Assembly: GCA_027922465.2 (NCBI GenBank)
Contig: BQMF02000098.1
Location: forward strand, 62,001 to 126,000
Reading direction: 5' to 3'
Length of the DNA: 64,000 nt
From: Turritopsis dohrnii
Taxonomy: Eukaryota; Cnidaria; Hydrozoa; Anthoathecata; Oceaniidae
Shown: positions 34,241 through 45,659 of the stretch, piece by piece
Position numbering within the stretch: position 1 is the first letter of the stretch
How the letters are laid out: the number at the start of each line of letters is the position of its first letter
Program-made: the position numbers and the translations under genes
Notes under the pieces: model-generated
Told to the model about the DNA's origin: nothing
What the model saw: only the letters and a program-made list of their open reading frames with translations
Database searches by the model: none

Positions 34241-34509
34241 ACCAGGCTTCATTTTTTGGTTTTGTTATTGACTATATGTAGACTTCATTTTGTTGTTTAT
34301 AATAAAAAAATTCAAAAACGTCATTATCATTGTTTTTTTATTTTGATAAGGAAATGGTTTAACCATGCCAGTTTGTTGTAACCTACGCTAACATTTTTTT
34401 TGTGTGGCACAGCCGCTGACTTACAGCCTTTACGGCTGTTTTATATTATCTTGTATTATATTCAGGTCATCATAAAGAAACTAGTAACCGATTTTAATTC
34501 GAAACGGAT

Positions 34510-35226
34510 GTGTCAAATTCGCCTTTCCCGTATGCGAACCCCTTGACGAAGATTTCAATTTGGGAATTGGAAACGGAAAAGGTACCCATGTTGAAGAGCT
34601 TCAAAAACAGAATAAAATTCTGTCGTACATTGGTTCAGTTAACCACCATTATACCGTTTATGTTATATCACAACACAAAAGTTTGTGTTGAAAGAGAAAA
34701 ACTCATTCCTTTAGTTGGTATGGGATTGTTCGGATATTTGAGCATTGTGTTCGTGTCAGAGTCATTAGATAGAATTCCTTTATCAGATGTCCTAGTTGTT
34801 ACGTTTACCAATCCATTCTTTTGCGTGATATTTGGAAGATGTCTATTTGGAAGATGTCTTCTAACAGAAGTAATCAGCTGGCTTGATATCTGTTGCGGCT
34901 TGCTCAGTTTTTTAGGTGTCATCATTGTGGCTCAACCGACATTTTTATTTAGCGAAAATATGACTGAAGAAAATGTTTTATCACCAGAAACCAAAATGAC
35001 ACTGTCCTTACAATCAGAGAGCGCGAAAACAGTGACACTCGTTAGGAATCTTGATGTCATATTTGCATTTTTGCTGCAATTCTTTGCTTTCAACATCAAG
35101 CTTAAGATTTTGAAAATTATTGGTGCGGCGATAATAACTATTTCTACCAGTTTACTGACCGCACAAAATGTGTCATGGTTCAATGGATGCGGGAAGCAGC
35201 AAACGTCAACCAAGCATCTGGTTTGA
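34510..35226 (+). pseudogene. Internally deleted SLC35G-like transporter copy
   Basis: A 238-codon open frame is closely similar to the intact gene at 39007-40092: TLVQLTTIIPFMLYHNTKVC, LDRIPLSDVLVVTFTNPFFC and VTLVRNLDVIFAFLLQFF. It lacks about 110 central residues, equivalent to membrane segments 6-8, and has an unrelated N-terminus without the first membrane span. A GRCLFGRCL micro-duplication lies in the fourth segment. The frame is kept, but the protein cannot form the ten-helix fold, so it is most likely a relic. It lies 3.8 kb upstream of the intact copy, same strand. Confidence 0.8.
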
Positions 35227-35867
35227 CAGCTATTCTTCTAAAATAACCATATAAGCTAAAATACCCAATCTGCCATTAGATAAAAAAGCTCTTTGCAATT
35301 TGATTGGTACATGGTCAAAACAATTTTGTTGAATCGATCAATGAATTCTGCTTAAACACGACGTTTATGTAGTCATATACCTTTCCAAGTTTCTGTTTTC
35401 CTCTTCGGAGTATAAGCGGTAAACCCGTAAATAGCAAAATACTGAATGGTACTGAAAGTTTCTGTTTATCATATCTTAGTTTTTCTGGGGTTAAAAATCA
35501 TTATTAATGAGAACTAGAAGCCTCCAGCCTTTAACAATTTCTGCATCCATTATAGAGGAAAATTTACAAGATATTTGACATTCTGTTCTTGTTGGAAACG
35601 CTTATATGGGAATACCGTCTTCGTGCCTAATTACGGACAGCCTTTGTAATTACGGACATCGACAAAACATAATCTCAACCGTCTGTAAATTAAAAATACG
35701 GCACATCCCGTACTGTCAACCAAACTGTAATAAAACAAACTTCAGAGATTGAACGCTAGAAAATTACCAATAACAGATATAAAATAGACTGCGCTCTCTT
35801 AAGAATCATGCGTATTTTTATGAGCTCCGTGTGTACAATGGTAGCCATACTTACGGATAAATAATAA

Positions 35868-35980
35868 TAATGGCCACCTCCGTCATGAAATATCTACAGG
35901 TCGAAAATTTATGTTTAAAAATGAATTGAGGAATAAAAATGTTTTTAGATCATGCTTTTAGAAAGTTAATTATCATAAAA
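35868..35980. repeat. Interspersed repeat R2, copy 2
   Basis: Near-identical to 21208-21320 in the same orientation. The associated CAGCCTTTGTAATTACGGA block lies ~200 bp before it and in the opposite orientation to that near copy 1, so the two loci are rearranged relative to each other. Confidence 0.8.
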
Positions 35981-36925
35981 TAAGTATGAGGTATACTTTA
36001 CTTACCGATTGTGAAACCCAGTTTTCTTCAGCGCGTGCCTACCGTTTTCCTTTTTACCGTTTCTCGCCTATACCGTAAAGAGGATATCGTATTTTCTCTA
36101 TTAAGTGTCCGGCGCTTTCCCTATTAAGTTCAGTACTTCTTTGTGAAATTTGAAGCACGTGCCTTCACGATCTTGAAACAATAGATTTGGCGCAAAATTC
36201 ATTTTTAAATACAATACAGTGTAATTCAGAAAAAACGGAACTCCGAATTTGAGGGTAGATTAATTTTTATATGTAAAACATTTTTCAAAAATCGTTACAC
36301 CATTAGACGCAAAATTTTATAAGCTTTCCAACGATATAAACATTGCAACGTAAAAAAATACCAGTCAAGAAGAAAAAGCAAATTTCTCGTGTTTATCAGA
36401 GCGATGATTTTTAATGGTCAGTTAGCAGCTTGTTGACAACCATTAATAAATCGTTCTTTCTGTTATCACAAGAAACAATACAAAGTTATTAAATGTAATA
36501 AAATTTTTTGACATAAACATAAAGATGAACAAAACGCTTAAAAAAAATCCCCTGTGAACATGTATCGCAAGTCATAGTTGTGCCTTTGAAAGCTACAATC
36601 GAAAGGATAAGTTAATGGGAAAAATGTCCTGCCATCGCATGGATGAGTGGCAGCTACGGAACTTGCAGAGCCGTAAGAAAAACGTTGATATAGCTTAAAC
36701 AAGGCTTTCGCTGGCAAAACTGATGCCAGAATCGATTCTACGACCTCATATTGGTTACACCTCAAACTGGCTAAAAAAACTTTCTCAATAACGTAATGAC
36801 AAGTGAGGGAAAAAAGAAAACATTCTGCTTCCCACCTAAAATACTAATAATAAATGGGAAAAAAGCAAGGTCAGTTAATCAATGTAAACCACCGAGTAAC
36901 AACAACACGAAAAGTTGTATAATGA

Positions 36926-37003
36926 ACGAAATTGAAAACTGACTTTCGGCTATCTTGTGCATCTGCTATGTCTTTTCTCCCGCTTACGCTCGCTGTGGGG
37001 ACA
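36926..37003. repeat. CGAGCGTAAGCG repeat, copy 1
   Basis: Matches 60961-61041 in inverted orientation: CTGACTTTCGGCTATCTTGTG here corresponds to the reverse of CACGAGATAGGCGAATGTCAG there, and both carry the AGCGAGCGTAAGCG block. Confidence 0.65.
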
Positions 37004-38346
37004 ATTAAATTTAGACTTTTATTTTTTGAAAAAAAGTTTAAAATCAATTAACCAGCAAAACGTTGAACTCATAGAAGATTTTGGTAAGAATTGCAAATAC
37101 TTGTTAAAACCAACAGCCCAGTGTGCGAAATGGTCTCAAAGTCACTGCGATGATGAGCATTTGTATTGAAAACGTGTGTATATTTCTATAGAAATTTACT
37201 CCTTTGCAGTGATTATTTTAAGAAAATTGTCCATTCATGGGTAGTGATGGGTACTGATTATAATTTGGCAAATTTGTGAAAGCCGACAATTTAATGATGT
37301 AACTGCGCGATGACAAATAAGTAATAAAAATCAAAGGCGCATCTACGCAGATCTGTCAAAATTTGTGGAGGAGAGTTTAGTTAGTCCTATGATCAATAAT
37401 AGAAAAATGTGATCATGACATTGGGCTCAATACACCTATGAAAACACAAAAATGCAAGGGGTAAATTGTGCACATACAATTTTATACGGACCGTTTCACC
37501 TCGGTAAGACTTCCCAAAGTCACTAGTGCCTTGAAAACAAATTTATTAATTGACTTATTAATTGACTTATTAATTGAATTTTTAATGATCGATTAACACG
37601 TAGTTTAATTACATCGTGCTTATTGTTTCAAAGCAGTGAATCCATTCAAATTTTTTATTAATTTTATCTTTGCGCTCAGACCCCCAAATTGATATTTAAA
37701 AACATAAAAGTTAAACGTTTTTTTGTGAACACACAGCTTAAATTTGTTTATTGTTTTTCTAAATTGCTATTATTGTTTGAAAAAATCTTTTCTTTTCATT
37801 CACATCTTAATCGACCATTAAAAATTTAGTTACATTTTTCCAAGACATTTTCCTTATTTTTATAAAAAACACTTCTTCATTTTTCACAAAAATATACTTG
37901 AAAATTGTTTTGAAATTCGGTATGTTCATTTAAAAAAACAGCTTTAAAATTTCCATTTCCAACATTATGAAACACACTGTACAAAACCCTTTTTACCGTG
38001 AAACCACGCAATTAAATCAATAATGATCAATTAACACTTGCTTGAATAAGAGTTAATGACTCGGGTAATACGGAAAGTCATGAAAAATTATTCTGATAAA
38101 GCTGTATTTGTACTTGGAAAACACATTTTTATTTTTTATTTACTTATTTATTTATTTTTTTACAAACTTGAAACATAAAAGTTTCATTTCTAAAATTTTT
38201 TAATGAAGACTTAAAAGATGTTTTAAAATGTTTGATAACCAGCTATTTAGGTGTTCTAAAAATATCAGGCTGAAGAGTCTGTGAAAATATTGCTGATACA
38301 GTGTGTATCAACAAGGACGTAGAATTTTTTGTCAATTATGAGGATT

Positions 38347-38405
38347 TTCTTTTGTTTTTGTTTTTGTTTTTTGTTGTTTTTTTTGTTTGTTTTTTTTTTT
38401 TTTTG
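38347..38405. repeat. T-rich low-complexity tract
   Basis: About 60 bases of TTTTTG iterations ending in a run of 16 or more T. Confidence 0.9.
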
Positions 38406-39006
38406 CCTTTCCCAAAAGTTGGAAATCATGTTGAAATTATAGATTTGGGTGCTTTTATAGGCAATCTGCAGGTAGTATTTTTCAAAAATTTTCTTGCTGC
38501 ATCGGCTTCACCATGGTGGGGCCTCTTTCGGTAATACAGATTTATTGAGCCGCCACAACTCAAAATGTCTTGCTACTTCCCTGATCAAAATGTCTTACCA
38601 CCAACTTTCAAGGTGTATTTTTCATTACATGTCCGATAAAATGTTGTGAATTTTATATCACAAGAGGGAGATTTTCATGTCCTATCTATTAATAAAAAAT
38701 GTTTGCCAAAATATTTGTTCTGCGAAAAGATATTGAAGAAAAACTCAACGATTTGGTTCATTAAATTCAAGTCAATTAACTTCATTTACAATGAAGGCCA
38801 TTTATAAACACAAATTAAAATTAAACGTCATCACACAGTAATAAAATGTTAGCATAAAACTATTGTGAATAGATTTGAATCATTTCTTTGTTAAGTAAAT
38901 TACATTATTTGTCACGGTTGGTGACCTGGTTAATTATTGCAGCAGATAATAATACGTGATTTAAAATTGTAAATTGTAAAAGACAAATGGTGGACTTAGC
39001 AAGTAA

Positions 39007-40092
39007 ATGTATGTTGTATATGAATTTGCAAAAGCTGCTACGATGCGATACAAAGTTGGATCTGTTCTGGACCTAATTAACAAACGTGCAAATCTTGGCT
39101 ATGTGTTCGCAATGCTGTCGGGTTTAGCCTTCACATTAAGCAATTTCATGATACAAGTAACGACAGGTTTGAATTACACGAAACGAATTCCTATTTATGA
39201 AATAATTTTCACTCGTACATTGGTTCAGTTAATCACCATCATACCGTTTATGTTATATCAAAACACAAAAGTTTGTGTTGAAAGAGAAAAACTCATTCAT
39301 TTAATTGGTATGGGATTATCTGGATATTTGGGTATTGTGTTCGTGTCAATGTCATTAGATAGAATTCCTTTATCAGATGCTCTAGTTGTTACGTTTACCA
39401 ATCCATTCTTTTGTATGATATTTTCGAAGTTTATATCAAAGGAAAAGATCAGCTGGTATGTTTCTCTGTGTGGCTTGGTAAGTTTTATAGGCGTGGTGAT
39501 TGTTGCTCAACCGACATTTTTATTTGGACATAAAGATAACGCAAAGGTTGTCATGTTTCACGGCCAGAAGATGGTCAACAACAGTGGGCCCGAAAAAACA
39601 TATTTGATGGGTATCCTTTTAGCTTTACTTGGTGGAATATTTTTGGCTTTATATTTCGTTTTAACTCGATATTTTACAGCGGAAGACTCGAAGCTTATAA
39701 CTGTATTTTATCCAAGTCTCATTGGAACAGTCGTTACACCTCTATTCTTTATACGCTATCACTTTGTGGTGCCGCAGTCTACGATTACAGTTTTCAGCTT
39801 GATATCAATTGGCATACTCAGCTGTTTGGCGTCATTGTTTCTTATTGTTTCTTTGAAATTGCAAAGTGCATTAACTGTTACCCTCATTAGAAACTTGGAC
39901 GTCATTTATGCATTTCTTTTGCAGTATTTTGTATTTCGTATCATCCCAAATGTCTTGGAAATTGTTGGAGCAATTTTGATTGTCATTGCAACGACTTTGA
40001 TGAGTTTTAAAAGTATTGAGAACATAGTCGATCTTTGTCATTGTAAGGATAAACAAAATACTAGCGAAAAATTTAATTTACTATCTAACTAA
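39007..40092 (+). CDS. SLC35G-like EamA/DMT family membrane transporter
   Basis: A 361-residue single-exon protein with about ten hydrophobic segments (near 30-50, 68-84, 99-118, 124-143, 148-172, 200-222, 231-250, 262-287, 292-312 and 314-336), arranged as two EamA repeats. Typical signatures are SLDRIPLSDALVVTFTNPFF in the first repeat and LQSALTVTLIRNLDVIYAFL in the second. The best match is the vertebrate SLC35G1 type, drug/metabolite transporter superfamily; the substrate is not known from sequence. The first ATG is used, but a second at codon 13 (MRYKVGSV) would also keep all membrane spans. The C-terminus ends in a short cytosolic tail. A deleted relative lies upstream at 34510-35226. 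Confidence 0.85.
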   Translation: MYVVYEFAKAATMRYKVGSVLDLINKRANLGYVFAMLSGLAFTLSNFMIQVTTGLNYTKRIPIYEIIFTRTLVQLITIIPFMLYQNTKVCVEREKLIHLIGMGLSGYLGIVFVSMSLDRIPLSDALVVTFTNPFFCMIFSKFISKEKISWYVSLCGLVSFIGVVIVAQPTFLFGHKDNAKVVMFHGQKMVNNSGPEKTYLMGILLALLGGIFLALYFVLTRYFTAEDSKLITVFYPSLIGTVVTPLFFIRYHFVVPQSTITVFSLISIGILSCLASLFLIVSLKLQSALTVTLIRNLDVIYAFLLQYFVFRIIPNVLEIVGAILIVIATTLMSFKSIENIVDLCHCKDKQNTSEKFNLLSN

Positions 40093-40697
40093 TTTCCTGT
40101 TACATTATGTGACTCTTAAAACCATCTTCATGAATTATATGATTTTCTCGTAAACCAAGTTCGATGGTTATCTCACTTTTCAATAAGCAAACCTCACTCG
40201 CTTTGATCACATTTAGGTTTCCAAAAATTCATTGCGAATATTGGATGTGACGAAGTGTTAATGACAATTCCAAAATCGCAATTTCAAGGCGAGGGAGGTT
40301 TTCATTCAACCTACCTATCTCTCATGCCGAAGACTGTCTCTTTTGACACGAAAGTGACAAACAGATCTGGGTCCTAGTTTCCAAAGCGAAATTCCTTATT
40401 ACAGTTTTCTCCTGGACAAACCGTCTATTTTCGAATTATGAGAAACTGAAGAAGTGATAATTTTGCTATGCCGCACTAATAGTTAGGCGATAAGTTGCGG
40501 TTTTGAAATTATGCTTTTAAAATTATAGGCTGTTTGTGGCTATGCATTATGTCAATACCATATCGGATCAGGTGATCAGGTAATTATAGAGTCACTTGAC
40601 TATGAAAGTGTAAGAAAATCTAATATTTTCGTGGGCTGATTAAGTTGCGCCCTTATCAGAAAAAAATGTCAGATATTCAAGGTGGCTAATAGACCTT

Positions 40698-40917
40698 TCC
40701 AGAATTTCTGTTTAAACACCGTGTTATAGCCTAGCCACTAAGCTTCGCCTCTTTTTCAAACTCTTAATTACTTCTAATTATTCCACTAGGAAATTGAAAT
40801 AACAAGTAACTATGACTTACTGAATACATTATGAAATTAAAAGAAAACAATGAAAAACATAGAAACGAGGTGAAATGTGATAACTAAGCATTAACGCGAC
40901 ATTTAAACAGAAATTCG
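40698..40917. mobile_element. Candidate short MITE
   Basis: The left end CAGAATTTCTGTTTAAACAC and the right end TTTAAACAGAAATTCG are inverted copies, continuing with partial complementarity (GTGTTATAGC/GCATTAACGC). The 220-bp interior is non-coding. No clear target duplication. Confidence 0.5.
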
Positions 40918-41081
40918 GTGTGTTGGAAAGAATTTTTTTCTTCTACGTTTATACTGAGAATGGCTGATAAATTAGTACATTCTCCAGAAAACATGCCAAT
41001 TTAGTGCGTGGTTTATGGAATTTTTTTTTCGTACAACCTCCATGAAAAGAAGGAACATAATCGTACATTTTATTGGATACC

Positions 41082-41165
41082 CAGTGGGCAAAATCGTCAA
41101 AAAGTCACTGCGGAGGAGAGCAATTTTGTGTATATTTCTAGGGAAATGCACTCTTTCGCAGAGGT
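41082..41165. repeat. Repeat shared with 37120-37205
   Basis: Shares AAAGTCACTGCG, TGTGTATATTTCTA and TTTCGCAG/TTTGCAG blocks in the same order. The CCCAGTGGGCA at its start resembles the terminus of the 24440 element. Confidence 0.55.
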
Positions 41166-41334
41166 TTTTTAACAAATGTGCCGGCTGGGTATGGAAGACT
41201 ATTTTTATGACGTTGTACATGAAAGACGTGGACATTTTTGTTGTGTTAATATCGAATAAAGTTTAAATTTTTGCTTCTATCCTTATGGCTGCAATGCTTA
41301 GTGAAAAGGTAATTTTGGTGTCTTGGGTACACCG

Positions 41335-41665
41335 TGACTAGGAAGCTTAAGAAACTATGAAGGGAACGTGGACGACGACTTGAGCAAAAGACGAAAATAA
41401 TCAGATTATTGGCGAATAAAAGTTTGAAGAACTAATTTTTGTTAGAGAAACTATTCAATTGATGAACTTATAACGACTGGAAAAGCTATAAATTTAGTAT
41501 CAATTTATCAATTTACTATAAAATCTACATAAGAGAAGAAGACTAAATTTCTTTATATAGAAGAAGACTTATCTCTGTAATCCCGTTTTCGTTGTCATCA
41601 CGACTTTAAAACATAACTTTTCACGTTGAGCATAGAACGTGCAAAAATGTTGATGATGTAATTAT
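41335..41665. repeat. Interspersed repeat R3, copy 1
   Basis: Aligns in the same orientation with 63325-63605. Shared landmarks: GTGGACGACGACTTGAGCAAA, AACTTATAACGACT, TAAAATCTACATAAGAGAA and GCATAGAACGTGCAA. Non-coding. Confidence 0.75.
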
Positions 41666-41669
41666 CTCA

Positions 41670-43520
41670 CAAAATTTTCCCAATGGTCTCATAAGTAGCA
41701 GAATCTCTTTCAAAACAAATTCCACATCGAAAACGAAGCTTTTGTTTAAATTCTCGTCTTCGTTGCCGTCTTCGTTGCCGTTGCGATTTCTTAAGCTCCC
41801 AATGAACCCCCATTTTATTGGAACTTAGCTATTGGAGTCCGAAAAGTTGAGCTGTACCTACAAAATATTTTTGCGTCCGCCCCTGCATTTACGATGTAGA
41901 AGCTGGATGAAAACGAAGACGAGAGGGAGCAACGAAGACGAGAGAAGCGCAGTTAAAAATTTGTTTTGGTAACGCGTGCCATTTATTTATAGATCAATTA
42001 AAAAATGCTTCTCATGGCTATGGTAATGAGAAACGTGTTATGCTGTCTCATTTCATCTGGGCCATGTCTGCCTTTTATTAAATTTTCCTGTACAATTAAT
42101 TGGCGATTTTTGGAATGTTTGCTATTACACAATTTTGTTTTTTTATATAAGAAACATTTATATAAGAAACATGATGCTGAAATCTTTTGAAAAAAAAAAT
42201 TGAGAAACATTTAAGAAACATACATGGTAGGCTGAACTCCTGATGAACATATTTTCTACAACAACGAGAATATAAAACATAGTGAATAATTTGTCCATGT
42301 ATATTCCGCTACTATGTCATTTTCTTCTTGATCAGTCTCTATGTTAATAAACTCATCATCAGGCTTGCCAAAGCCTTGTTTTTAAAATATCTTTGTTTTT
42401 GTTTCAGTAATATCCTTGCAGTATGATTGTAGCTGTTCTTCGCTGTAATCTTTGGTCAGCGCCGCAAGGCTGATCTTTCATTTCCCCGTGTCTGTCAGTC
42501 AGTCCGTCAGTCCGTCCGTGTGTGTGTAATGTTGCAGTTCTTCACGCCCCAGTTAAACGTCCGTTATTGCTAACCATCAATTTTGCTATTTAAAATGAGA
42601 AAGTTTAAAGCACAACGTTGATTTTTGGAAAATATATCACTTGCGTGTGACGAAGTAAAAAGTTCTTTTCATTTGAATGAATAAGTAAATTATTTGTTTT
42701 AATCCCTCCACCCTTTATTTTAACGTAGTGCATTTTGGGAGCGAAACTCTGCTCAAACTTATCAAGAAGAACCAAGAAGTACATTATGTCGAATTAGGTT
42801 TTACAGATGCAAATATAAACAACAGTATAAACTTATATTGAAGTGTATTGAATCAAGACATTAGCAACCACGTATCCTAAATGGATGGGATAAAAATTTA
42901 GGAGGAAGAAAAAGTCAGGCAAGTTGCATAGATTATTTATCTCTTGTCAGTCGAATTATATTTTCTTTTTCTCCAAAACACTATGTATTAATTATAAGAT
43001 GTTAGCTTACATACCTTAAGGGAAAACTAGGTGATTCTTACTGAATTATTTATTTTATTGTGTTCTTGTGCTGCTAAACACTTAAACACTTTGCTGCTGT
43101 TAAACACTTTGTAGCTTGATGAAATTTTGGATGAACAAAAAGTTACCAAGATCTTTGTGGCACAAATGTTAAATATTTTAGAAGTTAATTAGAGAAATTG
43201 TTATATAATTTTACAGTAGCAATAACACATCAGCCCGTAAGAAGACAAAGATGAAGAAAATATTATACAATATATAAAACGTTTAAGTCAGCAGTAAATT
43301 TGTGTCGGTAAAAATATAAAACATAGAAAACACAGATATCTTATTCACAATATTTCGACTTTGCTATGTATCTTTATCAAGTGTCACTTGATACAATATC
43401 TTGATACAATCACTTATATATACAATATATACCTTATTCGTACTTATAAACGCTGGAGAATTTCTTTCAGTAATTGTGGAATTTATTTTTGTAATTTAGC
43501 CATGAAATGGAAAAAATTTA
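41670..43520. other. No gene recognised
   Basis: AT-rich sequence containing the R1 repeat and GAAGACGAGAG iterations near 41905-41945. Short ORFs show no motif. Confidence 0.4.
42454..42765. repeat. Interspersed repeat family R1, copy 2
   Basis: Same order of blocks as 14091-14400: TCAGCGCCGCAAGGCTGA hairpin, GTGTGTGTGTAAT, AGTTCTTCACGCCCC, and a terminal GGGAGCGAAA. It has extra CAGTCCGTCAGTCCGTCCGTG iterations absent in copy 1. Confidence 0.7.
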
Positions 43521-43709
43521 CCCTGCAATTATACACCAATTCGACACGATTTTTCCGCGTTTATTTTTAGAGGTCTGGATCTAATTAGCTTGGCTAAAAA
43601 ATATAGCGGATTAAATAAGCCATTTTAACTTGAGAAGGCGAAGTAAAATCATCTCTCTCTTACTTGAATTTACTGTTACTGTTTTTATCTTTAAAAAAGG
43701 GATTACGAT

Positions 43710-44260
43710 ATGATATCTCGTATGAGTGTAGAAGAACTTAAGAAATGTTTAAAACTCAGAGCCCTGAAAGTTACTGGAAGAAAGCAAGAACTGGTTGCTC
43801 ATGTTTTTGCTGCTGTTGAGATGTTCAGCCTGTTTATGTCTTCACTGAAATTGAGAAGGAATTGAAAATGGAATACCAACACAAGTTGAAGCTGGATGAC
43901 ATTACAGTTCCTGGTCCTAATTCCCTTACTGATAACTGGTTAAATGAACAAGAGGGGATTAAATTCTGGCCTATGATATTGTATCCAGATATATTTAACT
44001 TTTTATGTTTTTTTTCCATCGAAACCTGGAAGCAAAGGCTTATATATGATTACAAAAACTCAAAAGCTTATAGTTACTACAAATCTGGTTGTCTTCAGCC
44101 ACTTTCTTATCATGATATAGATATTGCTAGCAAGTTCTGAATCTTGAAAGCTGACTGGAGAAAATCTCAGAAGATTCGTGATACATTACCCTATTAATCA
44201 CTTGATGATCCTGAAGCAAAGCTGCCATACTTATAGAGAGAAGACGACAAGCTTGTGTTG
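43710..44260 (+). pseudogene. SAP-domain / SWIM-type multicopy protein relic
   Basis: The first frame from ATG 43710 reads MSVEELKKCLKLRALKVTGR followed by KQELVAHVF, a clear SAP DNA-binding motif (two helices with a G-x-K/R turn). A frameshift near 43818 leads to VFTEIEKELKMEYQHKLKL, later IYDYKNSKAYSYYKSGCLQP, and after a stop ILKADWRKSQKIR. The YKNSKAYSYYKSG block is characteristic of cnidarian multicopy proteins that continue with a SWIM zinc finger and YqaJ-type exonuclease, from memory of such families. Those downstream domains are not found here. Several stops make it a pseudogene. It faces a THAP relic, and both share a promoter-like inverted motif. Confidence 0.6.
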
Positions 44261-44989
44261 AGTAAAAGTCATTGATGCTACACACTATGCCTTGTCCAGA
44301 CAGCCACTACAGAGTGGAATGTTCTTATTTTATGATATGGATACCCTCACAGTTATGTTATCGATCACAAGATTTTGACGGCAAGATGTGGTATTTGGTT
44401 AAACTTGAACTAGTTTCCTGCAATCAAAAACAGTATTTAAAGCATATTTTGATCAACTAAAAATCCAAGGGGAAAGAATCAACTCAAGAAAAATGGCTAT
44501 TTTTATAGCCACACGTTTATAAAAAATACATTATTTTGATTCAGAGTAAGGCTTGGCACCCTTACTTCTTTGTTGTTTGTTATTTCTTTCCCATCCCTTG
44601 AGGGCTTAGGCTTTTCATAACATAACAAAAACATATATTTTTAGATAAACATTCTTCTACTGACCAATAGAAAAGGTCTAAACATTTTTCTCTATAAAAT
44701 TTTTTTCAAATCTTATCTCATATTTTGTTTGTACGAGCGATATTTTGATATTTTCTTGCAAGATGATAGGCCAACTTTTTTTGCTCTTGAGTTTGATTGG
44801 TTAAAGGAATTATTCTTTGCTTTCTGAAATACACATTGGATTAAAATGTCTGGGAGTGTGTGAATGGATAAAAAATCCGGAGTTTTTGTAAGAATAACAA
44901 CATTTATGCAACATTTATGCTTTCAACACATGTTATGTAACATAAAAAGGAATGATTTGGCAATTAGCAAAGAGAACAGGGGAACAACA

Positions 44990-45500
44990 CTTTCATTCAC
45001 AAGTGTGTCCATACATAACTGTTTGTCATGTATTCAGCCAAAATAATGTGTTTTTGATATTTGCAATCATTAGCTGTTTTTGTTGATAGCTGGACCAGAT
45101 GACAGGAAGTTCTCCTTGTCTTTTTCACAGGTTTATCATAACCTAACTTCAAAGTAGGATCAGAGTAGTTAGCTGTGGTGGGATACCATTTTGATGATGA
45201 TGTTGATATCAATAATATACCAAAGAAAACAGATCACTTGAACAAGGTTTCCAAGCCGATCTATCCGCTTTAAAGTTTGTATCCATCTCCTCCTAGCTTC
45301 ACCATTCCTCAAAACACTAGGGAAACAACAAAGTTTGTATGGTGGTTCACAAAAACAACAACATTCCTTTCTAGTTTTCCCTCCATTGATGGGAAAAGAT
45401 TCAGCTCTCCATTTTAAATCCTTGATGTGTCGTCACAACAACTGTTTTCTGCACAATTTCATCCTTCCATAATACTGTATTGATAGTAATTAATACCGAC
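44990..45500 (-). pseudogene. THAP-like zinc-finger protein relic
   Basis: The minus strand encodes CCFCEPPYKLCCFPSVLRNG followed by EARRRWIQTLKRIDR, resembling the N-terminal half of a THAP domain (C-x2-C, an F-P pair, and a W-containing basic helix). The expected C-x2-H end is not visible in frame. Further on, YPTTANYSDPTLKLGYDKPV and KKTRR resemble the linker that follows THAP domains in multicopy cnidarian proteins. Frames change between the parts, so it is decayed. Confidence 0.4.
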
Positions 45501-45659
45501 TTAGGCATAATATTTCCACTTTATAAAACATCTTAACAGCAACTGAAGTTTTCTAGCCAAAACTCTTAGTTCCCAGATCTTGACCGCGCAGAAATCAAAA
45601 ATGGTAGAATGCCGTGTCGAATTGGTGTATATAATAAGCTTTTTCTCATCATAAAGAGG

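Larger units (their letters stand above)
35230..39000. other. Intergenic region with dispersed repeats
   Basis: Holds the R2 repeat (35868-35980) with its inverted TCCGTAATTAC block (35615-35670), a copy of the CGAGCGTAAGCG repeat (36926-37003), and a block at 37120-37205 related to 41082-41165. There is also a three-fold TTATTAATTGAC repeat (37548-37588) and a T-rich tract (38347-38405). No gene is recognised. Confidence 0.5.
43533..45640. repeat. Inverted promoter-like motif flanking the SAP and THAP relics
   Basis: ATACACCAATTCGACACG at 43533-43550 recurs inverted at 45622-45640. Homology continues inward: a CGCGG/CGCG block, then GGTC, GATCT and AACTAA. The motif lies upstream of both relics, on opposite strands. 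It could be a shared promoter of a gene family or the ends of a ~2.1-kb element. Confidence 0.5.

Noticed and set aside
34410..34460. Helitron 3' terminus (hairpin CAGCC-TTTA-CGGCTG)
   Set aside because: No CTRR end at the right distance and no matching 5' TC start was found, so the border cannot be supported.
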